Made by a program: the position numbers and the translations under genes | In this document: in pieces, positions 17,533-26,480 of the stretch | Layout of the letters: every line of letters starts with the position of its first letter | Numbering within the stretch: position 1 is the stretch's first letter | From: Virgibacillus sp. MSJ-26 | GTDB taxonomy: Bacteria > Bacillota > Bacilli > Bacillales > Amphibacillaceae | DNA: 64,000 nt | Assembly: GCF_018918075.1 (NCBI RefSeq) | Contig: NZ_JAHLPW010000004.1 | Span: 241,080-305,079 of the forward strand | Reading direction: 5' to 3' | The notes under the pieces: model-generated | Seen by the model: the letters and a program-made list of their open reading frames with translations, nothing else | Database searches by the model: none | Told to the model about the DNA's origin: nothing

Positions 17533-18561
17533 ATGAAGAAAGAAACAAAAGATTATTTAGTAGATCGAGCATATAAGGCATCAGTCGGGCTTGCGAATGC
17601 CGTGTTGGTGACATTGGGAATTGGCCTTCTAATTGAAACGTTAGGAACGTTTACAGGATGGCAAGGCTTTACCACAGTTGGGATGGTTTGCCAATTGATG
17701 CTCGCACCCGCTATTGGTGCAGGTATTGCTCAGCAATTAGGAGGAAATACACTCGTCATATTTAGTGCGATGGCTGCGTCCACGGTTGGGGCCAATGCTT
17801 TAACGTTGAACGCAAGTGGGGCTTGGGAGCTGACCACAGGCCAACCCATTAGTGCCGTCTTAGCAGCAGCCATTGCGATTTGGATTGGCAAAAGGATTAC
17901 TGGTAAAACCAAATTGGATATGATGGCCATCCCATTTGCAGGTGTGTTTGTTGGAGGAGTTTCAGGTGTTGGGATTGCGGCAGTTGTGACACCTTTACTA
18001 GAGCTCACCAGCGCAAAAATTGCTGATGCTGTCTCTGGGTCACCATTAATCGGAGCGATGATCATCTCTCTTGTTTGGAGCATCTTCCTCATGTCACCAG
18101 CATCATCTGCAGCCATTGCGATTGCACTTCAGCTTGACCCAATATCAAGTGCAGCGGCTTTAATTGGCTGTACAGCACAATTTGCAGGTTGGACAGCGAT
18201 GTCTTTTAAACAAAATGAACTCGGAGCCAATATTGCTCAATCACTTATTACGCCAAAAGTACAAGTACCAAACTTAGTGAAAAGACCGGCACTCGTGGCT
18301 GGACCGTTTTTATCCGCAGTGATTTGTGCACCGCTTGCGATATTTATCTTTAATTTTGAAGTTCCATACGAACTGGCAGGCTTGGGACTGAACTCAATGA
18401 TTGCACCACTAAATATATTAGTTAACCAAGGAATAGGTATCTTTGTTATGTATCTCTTTATCGGTGTGTGTCTACCAGCCGTTATTTCCGTTGGCGTATA
18501 CCAGTTACTCGAGCGTCAAGGTAAAGTTATTGTTGGCGATCTAAAAATGCAAGTTCAGTGA
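17533..18561 (+). CDS. PTS_EIIC_2-family membrane protein, probable amino-acid-related transporter
   Basis: 342 residues with about nine hydrophobic segments, rich in Gly/Ala (GVFVGGVSGVGIAAVVTP, LMSPASSAAIAIAL). It resembles the PTS EIIC type 2 family of Bacilli, which lacks the IIA and IIB phosphorylation domains. No PTS partner is nearby. It is the first gene after the T-box, with ilvE 76 bases downstream. That context suggests transport linked to branched-chain amino acids or their keto acids rather than a sugar. AGGAGGCAAAAAG precedes the ATG. The family name is known; the role is inference. Confidence 0.8.
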   Translation: MKKETKDYLVDRAYKASVGLANAVLVTLGIGLLIETLGTFTGWQGFTTVGMVCQLMLAPAIGAGIAQQLGGNTLVIFSAMAASTVGANALTLNASGAWELTTGQPISAVLAAAIAIWIGKRITGKTKLDMMAIPFAGVFVGGVSGVGIAAVVTPLLELTSAKIADAVSGSPLIGAMIISLVWSIFLMSPASSAAIAIALQLDPISSAAALIGCTAQFAGWTAMSFKQNELGANIAQSLITPKVQVPNLVKRPALVAGPFLSAVICAPLAIFIFNFEVPYELAGLGLNSMIAPLNILVNQGIGIFVMYLFIGVCLPAVISVGVYQLLERQGKVIVGDLKMQVQ

Positions 18562-18637
18562 AGTAGTTTACCAATCACATACTTCTTGTGAATTATGAAT
18601 AAGTTCAATGAAAGATTAAAAAAGGAGTGCATTAAAA

Positions 18638-19726
18638 ATGGCTAATCAAAACATTCAAGTAGAAGTGAGCCCAGTACGAAAAAACAAGCCAAATTCTAAT
18701 GAACTTGTTTTTGGAACAGAGTTTACTGATCATATGTTCATGATGGATTACAATGCTGAACAAGGGTGGTATGATGCAAGGATTGTTCCTTACCAAGACT
18801 TGAAAATCAGTCCCGCTTCAATGGTTTTTCATTACGGTCAATCAGTCTTCGAAGGATTAAAAGCATTCAGGACTGAAGACGGTCGAGTTCAATTATTCAG
18901 GCCTGACCGAAACGTCAAGCGTTTGAACTTATCAAACAATCGTCTAGTCATTCCTCCAATTGACGAAGACCTCGCTTTAGAGGCACTAAAAAGACTGGTG
19001 GAAATAGACAAAGAATGGGTCCCTCACCTTGAAGGGACATCTCTTTATATCCGTCCTTTTGTCATTTCAACTGAGCCATTTCTTGGTGTCGCACCATCTC
19101 AACATTACAAATTTATTATCATAATGTCCCCTGTAGGTTCCTATTACAAAGAAGGGATTAAGCCGGTAAAAATAGCCGTGGAAAATGAATTTGTCCGTGC
19201 AGTTAAAGGTGGGACAGGTGAAGCGAAGACAGGCGGAAACTATGCATCCAGTCTAAAAGCTCAAGAAATTGTTGAAAAGGAAGGTTACTCTCAAGTCTTG
19301 TGGCTGGATGGTATTGAACGGAAATATATTGAAGAAGTTGGGAGCATGAACGTCTTTTTCAAAATTAACGGAGAAGTCGTTACGCCAATGCTTAGCGGCA
19401 GTATTCTTTCCGGCGTGACTAGAGATTCTGTCATTCATCTTTTAAAACATTGGAACATCCCTGCGTCTGAAAGAAAAATATCTATTGAAGAACTTTACCA
19501 AGCACATCAAGAAGGTGCACTTGAAGAAGCCTTTGGGACAGGAACCGCGGCAGTCATCTCCCCAATTGGTGAATTATACTGGGAAGGTAAACACATTTAT
19601 ATTAACGATGGCAAAACAGGTGAGCTTTCTAAAAGAGTATACGATACAATTACAGGCATTCAGTATGGAAGAGTAGAAGATGAATTCAAGTGGACCGTGA
19701 ATGTGGAGAAAGAGAAAGTGAAATAA
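18638..19726 (+). CDS. ilvE: branched-chain amino acid aminotransferase
   Basis: 362-residue fold-type IV PLP enzyme of the eukaryotic-like BCAT class. The PLP lysine is Lys197 in EAKTGGNYASS, with the substrate/PLP motifs FHYGQSVFEGLKAF near the N-terminus and GTGTAAVISPIG near the C-terminus. It interconverts Leu, Ile and Val with their 2-keto acids using glutamate/2-oxoglutarate. AAAGGAGTGC precedes the ATG. It is controlled with the preceding membrane protein by the T-box leader. A terminator follows. Confidence 0.96.
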   Translation: MANQNIQVEVSPVRKNKPNSNELVFGTEFTDHMFMMDYNAEQGWYDARIVPYQDLKISPASMVFHYGQSVFEGLKAFRTEDGRVQLFRPDRNVKRLNLSNNRLVIPPIDEDLALEALKRLVEIDKEWVPHLEGTSLYIRPFVISTEPFLGVAPSQHYKFIIIMSPVGSYYKEGIKPVKIAVENEFVRAVKGGTGEAKTGGNYASSLKAQEIVEKEGYSQVLWLDGIERKYIEEVGSMNVFFKINGEVVTPMLSGSILSGVTRDSVIHLLKHWNIPASERKISIEELYQAHQEGALEEAFGTGTAAVISPIGELYWEGKHIYINDGKTGELSKRVYDTITGIQYGRVEDEFKWTVNVEKEKVK

Positions 19727-19745
19727 ATAGATACTTAATCACAAG

Positions 19746-19776
19746 AGGCCAGCGCGTTTGACGCTGGTCTTTTTTC
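19746..19776 (+). terminator. terminator after ilvE
   Basis: AGGCCAGCG pairs with CGCTGGTCT (19762-19770), followed by T6. Confidence 0.88.
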
Positions 19777-19849
19777 AATATTTATGCCATGGCTGTTGTT
19801 CATTATGATAATATATAATTATATATAGAGAGTAAGGTAGGTTGTTTGA

Positions 19850-20320
19850 ATGATATTTGGTAGTTTGTTAATTGCTTTATTTTTTATATTTTTACTTATT
19901 CGGATTACTACATATTTTATCGGATTGGGATATATTGCTGCAGTTGTTGTTGATGTCATAGCGATTGGAGGTTTTGTAGTTTTTTATGGGCATCACAATT
20001 GGTTTATCCATATTGCCAGTGGAAAGGCTATATACTTTTGGGATGTTGTCTTGTTTGTTCTCATCTTTTTATTATATAGTTCTATTGTTCTAATCGGAAC
20101 GAATAAGTTTCCTAGGATAGCTGGATTATTCCACTATGTCATTGCATGGCTTGTGACTGGGTTCATCTACCTATTTATTAACTATGCAATATTTAATCAA
20201 CTCGGTGCATTATTAATTAATGAACAAATGAATTTAATCGTTCATCTTATTATTATCTCGATCCTAGCTGTCTTTATATTTAAAAAACGAATGCTTATAT
20301 TTAAACAAAATTTAACGTGA
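19850..20320 (+). CDS. multi-pass membrane protein of unknown function
   Basis: 156 residues with five probable transmembrane helices (about 4-20, 24-44, 63-83, 93-117 and 127-147) and a basic C-terminus (FKKRMLIFKQ). No motif I can name. AAGGTAGG lies 11 bases before the ATG. The stop overlaps the start of its terminator hairpin. It stands alone between ilvE and the aminopeptidase. Confidence 0.75.
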   Translation: MIFGSLLIALFFIFLLIRITTYFIGLGYIAAVVVDVIAIGGFVVFYGHHNWFIHIASGKAIYFWDVVLFVLIFLLYSSIVLIGTNKFPRIAGLFHYVIAWLVTGFIYLFINYAIFNQLGALLINEQMNLIVHLIIISILAVFIFKKRMLIFKQNLT

Positions 20321-20346
20321 CATCCTCTTTAGGAAGTCACTTTTTT
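20317..20346 (+). terminator. terminator after the membrane protein gene
   Basis: GTGAC at 20317 pairs with GTCAC ending at 20340, with an inner TCCT/AGGA pairing, followed by T6. The stem begins inside the stop codon. Confidence 0.82.
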
Positions 20347-20472
20347 GAAGCTACCTTTACATTTACATCAACTTGGAGCAGGTCATGATGAAGTGCATTT
20401 AGCACCTATGAAAGTCAACTCCATAGTTTGCCAACAGCCAAGACTATTGTAGAGTCAGAACAAAATGCTTTA

Positions 20473-20511
20473 CCTGCAACAACTGCTTATCTACATTTTA
20501 GTTGTTGCAGG
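20473..20511. repeat. perfect 12-bp inverted repeat
   Basis: CCTGCAACAACT (20473-20484) and AGTTGTTGCAGG (20500-20511) form a 12-bp hairpin with a 15-base loop, about 60 bases beyond the aminopeptidase stop. No T-tract follows on either strand, so it is not a standard terminator. Confidence 0.6.
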
Positions 20512-20569
20512 ATGAATAAAGTTTTCCAGAAACGATGTCTTCATTTGAAATTTATTCCATTCACTTATC

Positions 20570-21814
20570 CTAAAACGCCCAGTCACCATTACGGAAGATT
20601 GGTACAACTGTGCCATCCTTTTTAATGCCATCAATGTTCATCTTTTCGGAACCAATCATAAAGTCTACATGGGTATCGGACACGTTCATACCATGCTTTT
20701 CAAGTTCTTCTTCGTTCATTTCTTTTCCACCTTGAATGGTTGTCGGGTATGATGCACCAATGGCTAGATGATTAGAAGCATTTTCATCAAACAATGTCTC
20801 AAAAAAGGTAATCCCTGATTGTGAAATAGGGGATGGATCGGGAACAAGAGCAACTTCACCTAACCCAGTAGCTCCGTCGTTATCTTTTACCAACTTGTTA
20901 ATAGTCTCATCGCCCTTTTCAGCGGAAATATCCACGATTTTACCATCTTTGAAATGAACTTCAATCCCTTCAATTAACGTCCCAGCATAACTGAGTGGTT
21001 TTGTACTACGAACAACCCCATCCATTCGACGGGTATCTGGGGAAGTAAATACTTCTTCTGTTGGCATATTGGCAATAAACTCTACATCCTTTGGATCAAA
21101 GCTTTCCGCACTCATCCAAATATGGTTTTTGGGTAAGCCGAGTTTTAAATCTGTGCCTGGTGCCTTGTAATGGAGCGCATCAAACTGATAATCATTTAGT
21201 TTTCCTGCTTTCTCCTTCAATGTTTCCTTATGCTTATCCCATGCTTTAACTGGATCCTCATCATAAACACGGCATGTTTTAAAAATTTGATCCCACAAGG
21301 CATCAACTTGTTCTTCAGAAGTATTCAAGTCAGGGAATACATGGCTTGCCCATCCAGACCCAGCAGCAGCGGCAACAGTCCATTTCAAATCATCATTTTG
21401 TGTGGCTACACGCTGTGCTTTAAATGCTTTTCCAGCTACTTTTTGAAACGCAGCCACTTTACTAGGATCCACTTCATTTAATAAACCAGGATCATTTGAT
21501 AAGATGGTGAGCCTACAAACCCGGTGATTGAGTACATGATCTTCTGATTCCTCAATTTTGTATTTTGGAATGTTTATCAACACCTCTTCTGGTTGATGGG
21601 TATAATGTTGTTTTGTAATCTCATCATCAGACCACTCAATGATGACCTTTTCCGCACCTAAGTCATAGGCTTCCTTTGTAATCAAACGAGCCAAAGGTGC
21701 TTGATCTACAGCAATTGACACTTTCACCCAATCATCTTGTTGAACATTTAACCCTTTTGCGACAAGAAGTTTTGCATACTTTTGTAAGTTTTCCTCAAAG
21801 TTTGATAGTACCAT
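20570..21814 (-). CDS. M29-family aminopeptidase
   Basis: 414-residue metallo-aminopeptidase of the AmpS/PepS (M29) family. The metal-site residues lie in the C-terminal half: GATGLGEVALVPD, the FETLFDENASNHLA motif, and the final DTHVDFMIGSEKMNIDG. It releases N-terminal residues from peptides in the cytoplasm. The ATG at 21814 is preferred over an upstream in-frame ATG (21838) because ATAGGAGGCC lies 6 bases before it. Monocistronic. Confidence 0.95.
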   Translation of the reverse strand: MVLSNFEENLQKYAKLLVAKGLNVQQDDWVKVSIAVDQAPLARLITKEAYDLGAEKVIIEWSDDEITKQHYTHQPEEVLINIPKYKIEESEDHVLNHRVCRLTILSNDPGLLNEVDPSKVAAFQKVAGKAFKAQRVATQNDDLKWTVAAAAGSGWASHVFPDLNTSEEQVDALWDQIFKTCRVYDEDPVKAWDKHKETLKEKAGKLNDYQFDALHYKAPGTDLKLGLPKNHIWMSAESFDPKDVEFIANMPTEEVFTSPDTRRMDGVVRSTKPLSYAGTLIEGIEVHFKDGKIVDISAEKGDETINKLVKDNDGATGLGEVALVPDPSPISQSGITFFETLFDENASNHLAIGASYPTTIQGGKEMNEEELEKHGMNVSDTHVDFMIGSEKMNIDGIKKDGTVVPIFRNGDWAF

Positions 21815-22168
21815 TTTTTGGCCTCCTATAAAGTTCATTATTGTTACAAGTATAAATTAGCTAAATCTTTGAAGCAATCTTAATCAGAAATACTATTTTC
21901 TAATACAGCTGAAATATGGTGTTAATTTAAATTGAGGTTAACACTTTTTACCACTATTTAATTTCTAATTTTTTACATTAAATCAATTTCCTTATAAACT
22001 ACGTATTCCTCTTTTGCTCCCTCCAGCATTGTCTTTTGCGGTCTATATCATCATAAAAGTTATTTTATATACACAAAAAGGTGAGTCAGGAAATAACTCG
22101 TCTAACCTTTTTGTTTCTATCTACTCAACGTCAGTTTTTCATATAAAGGAATAATTTTAAAATAGAAG
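21815..22168. other. intergenic region
   Basis: 354 bases, very AT-rich, containing the aminopeptidase promoter region and the pbuX terminator. No other structure seen. Confidence 0.5.
22075..22112 (-). terminator. terminator of xpt-pbuX
   Basis: AAAAAGGT (22075-22082) pairs with ACCTTTTT (22105-22112), with an inner GAGT/ACTC. T-tracts lie on both strands. Confidence 0.8.
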
Positions 22169-24087
<1,919 letters not shown>

Positions 24088-24224
24088 TCAGTGTAGGCTT
24101 TTGTTCTTCCCCACTGAATGTTCGTTGAACGAATCGGGCGATTACTGACTGTTGATTCCCATTATATAATTCTTGACTTATCTCAAATCATTGAAGTCGG
24201 GGTCTTACAGCCAGTTAACCTACG

Positions 24225-24279
24225 AAAAAAGCTCGGGAATGATACTTCCACAATTATGAAGAAGTAATCATTTCCGAGC
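24225..24279 (-). terminator. riboswitch terminator of xpt-pbuX
   Basis: On the minus strand, GCTCGG...CCGAGC (24274-24279 and 24231-24236) with an inner ATGAT/ATCAT helix, followed by T6 (24225-24230). It lies between the aptamer and xpt. Confidence 0.88.
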
Positions 24280-24344
24280 ATGAAATCTGTCTCGAAATAA
24301 AAAGATAGACTTTGACCATATTGGTAAAATCGTCTTTTAGCTAC

Positions 24345-24415
24345 TTTTCATAGTCAGTTCATTTACGGTAAACTGGTAGAAACTTGCAGGCCCTATCCCT
24401 GCGATTATATGAAAA
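24345..24415 (-). ncRNA. purine riboswitch aptamer, guanine class (xpt-pbuX)
   Basis: Minus-strand aptamer with CATATAATCG, loop GATAGGG closed by GCAGG/CCTGC, GTTTCTACC, P3 AGTTTA with loop CCGTAAA, and junction TGACTATG. C in GACTATG marks the guanine class. It is the usual regulator of xpt-pbuX and represses when guanine is abundant. Confidence 0.93.
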
Positions 24416-24502
24416 TAATATTCGATTTAAATGTAATAATTATAACATGAATTCATTATATTACAAGCTACCTTTAAAAAGTAGAGCTAATTCTATTAAG
24501 GC

Positions 24503-25125
24503 TTATGATGTAGAAGAGAATAGATGGTTAGCAAGTAAAATGACCATATTGTCTCTAACAAATTTTGTCGTTATTTTTTGAACAGTTGCAATAAATTCCT
24601 GTGTTACTTCTGCTTTAGGATCATAATCTACAGATGTAGAATAAATGTCTGTAATCTTTTGATAGAACCTTTTCTCCGAAGCACGAATATCCCGAATTCG
24701 TTTAAGTAATTCATCAAAATAGCCTTATCCAAAATACCACATTTCTTTCAGGCGATCATCATCCATCGAGAATCCTTTGACAAGATATTCATTTAAACAT
24801 TCTGTTGCCCACTGGCGGAATTGAGTGCCTCGATGAGAACGAACACGGTAGCCGATTGCGAGAATCATTTCAAGGTTATAGTGCTTTGTCTTATAATTTT
24901 TACCATCTTTCGCAGTTGTCAAGTAAAACTTGACAACTGGATTCTCATCTAACTCCTTCTCTTCAAAGATATTTTTTATATGAAGGCTTATATTCTGCTT
25001 AGTCGATTAATACAAATCGACAATGGCCTTTTGCGTCATCGAAACTGTTTATTTTCCAATCTAACATCTATTTTTGTATTACCGTCTTCAATTTGATAAA
25101 TTAAAACATTATTACCGCTTTTCAT
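24503..25125 (-). pseudogene. decayed RhuM-family gene (phage/RM-island associated)
   Basis: Starts with a good site (GGGGAGGAGTGATAAGC) and ATG at 25125, reading MKSGNNVLIYQIEDG. A frameshift follows near 25050, then a TAA stop inside the next segment (after KAIVDLY). The frame then continues with the RhuM core (HIKNIFEEKELDENPVVKF, KNYKTKHYNLEMILAIGYRV, RSHRGTQFRQWATECLNEYL). A second TAA at 24725-24727 is followed by YFDELLKRIRDIRASEKRF up to QEFIATVQKI, where homology ends. The C-terminal part is missing. RhuM proteins have an ANT/KilA-like DNA-binding part and often sit in type I restriction islands, as here. Confidence 0.85.
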
Positions 25126-25503
25126 GCTTATCACTCCTCCCCTTGTTATTCTATTTTCAATTTTCATATCATTTATATTTGAAAATAAAACTAAGAAACA
25201 GAACGTTCACTCCCGTTTTAGCGTGACTTTCCTTTTACAAAATGAAACCTCTTAAACTCATTTTAAAGTCCAAGAGGTTACATATTAGCAAGTATTTATC
25301 TGTTCTCGTAAGGGTTTTATTTACTCAACTTTCACCCTTTGTTTTACCACTATTTGTGATACGGTTCACCCTTATTGTTTGAGAGGCAAAAATAGGCATT
25401 GGTCCATTACCGAGCCTATTTTCCAACTTTAAATTCATTTGTTGTAACAATGGTCTTTATTACATCTTTGCAATGTCTAAAATGAGTTGGTCAAACTCTT
25501 TAA
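25126..25503. other. intergenic region at the 3' end of the defence operon
   Basis: 378 bases holding two hairpins: AACCTCTT/AAGAGGTT (25247-25279) and the terminator at 25387-25423. A short possible coding tail (reading KEFDQLILDIAKM, stop at 25460-25462) is in a frame shifted from the TIR gene. Confidence 0.5.
25387..25423 (-). terminator. terminator of the GHKL ATPase/TIR operon
   Basis: AAAATAGGC (25388-25396) pairs with GCCTATTTT (25414-25422); on the minus strand the stem ends in TTTTTG. Confidence 0.75.
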
Positions 25504-26466
25504 TTAATTTCTCATTACTATATCTTTAAAATCTGTTTCATACATTTCCTTAAAATTCCTACCTACTCTATCATTTAATAATGCAATAAAATCATCAATT
25601 GCAGGCAATATGGATTCTAACTTTCTTAAATCCAAAGCAATATTAGCCATCATAGCTGGTCTAAGATTGGCTTCCTTAATACTTTGTTCTAACCTTGTTT
25701 GCTCATCAGACCAATAACTCAGATAAGCTAATCTACTTTCTACACTATAGATATTTGCTTGATAATTCTCATATCTATTTTCTTCTTTATAAAACTTATA
25801 ATCATCACTATTTACCACTATGAAAAATAGCTTTTTTTGATAATCTATATCTTTCATTAATTGAGTAATTTCATACATACAATTTAATGATTTTATATAC
25901 GCGCTGGTCACTAATGCAATAATAACATCATGATTTCTGATAGTTTGCATAAACTCTGATAAACTGTCCCTATACTGAGTGACATTTATATCGCGAGTAG
26001 TTTCTAAATTTTTATATAAACTTATTTTCTCTTCTATAAGATTTACAAGATCACTATCTTTATGTGCATAGGAAATAAACACCTTCTGTACTTTTAATTC
26101 TTCAAGCGCTCCATTACCATTAATCCTGTAAGGCACTTTATTTACTTTTACTAATTCATCAGATTTATTCACAGAAATAAAAAGAATACTAGCATCTTCT
26201 ATGGTCAAATATCCACTTTTTATATTTATACTGCCTTCTATCAAATCTTGAATTCGTTCTAAATCAACTTTAAATGGGAACTTCTTCAATTCCAGCCTTT
26301 TTGCATCATCTCTGATTCCAAATATTATATCCCCTCCATCACTATTCGAATATGCAGAAATTAATTTTGCTATTTCTTCATCACTAGCAATTGGGTGTAT
26401 GTATGTTGTATTCTTCCTATCATTTTCACTTATTTTATTTTTAATATCTTCAATTGTTCTAAACAC
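25504..26466 (-). CDS. AlbA_2 (Schlafen-type) - TIR domain protein, candidate defence effector
   Basis: 320 residues with two recognisable domains. Residues about 5-125 look like the AlbA_2/Schlafen-like putative DNA-binding domain (ISAYSNSDGGDIIFGIRDD at 37-55). Residues about 128-255 are TIR/SEFIR-like: KVFISYAHKDSD (128-139), a regulated central part, and SLNCMYEI with Glu199 at the place of the catalytic glutamate of TIR NADases. The last about 60 residues are helical. TIR proteins in bacterial immunity consume NAD+ or make signalling nucleotides. The gene starts 14 bases after the GHKL ATPase stop, with GAGGTAATTTTTC before the ATG. It may be shortened by a frameshift near its 3' end. 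The pairing with the ATPase is not one I can name. Confidence 0.82.
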   Translation of the reverse strand: MFRTIEDIKNKISENDRKNTTYIHPIASDEEIAKLISAYSNSDGGDIIFGIRDDAKRLELKKFPFKVDLERIQDLIEGSINIKSGYLTIEDASILFISVNKSDELVKVNKVPYRINGNGALEELKVQKVFISYAHKDSDLVNLIEEKISLYKNLETTRDINVTQYRDSLSEFMQTIRNHDVIIALVTSAYIKSLNCMYEITQLMKDIDYQKKLFFIVVNSDDYKFYKEENRYENYQANIYSVESRLAYLSYWSDEQTRLEQSIKEANLRPAMMANIALDLRKLESILPAIDDFIALLNDRVGRNFKEMYETDFKDIVMRN

Positions 26467-26480
26467 GAAAAATTACCTCC

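Noticed and set aside
20428..20625. 65-codon plus-strand frame near the aminopeptidase
   Set aside because: Crosses the 12-bp hairpin and the end of the antisense aminopeptidase gene; no start signal.
24384..24581. 65-codon plus-strand frame
   Set aside because: Antisense to the guanine riboswitch and to the rhuM pseudogene end; no ribosome binding site.
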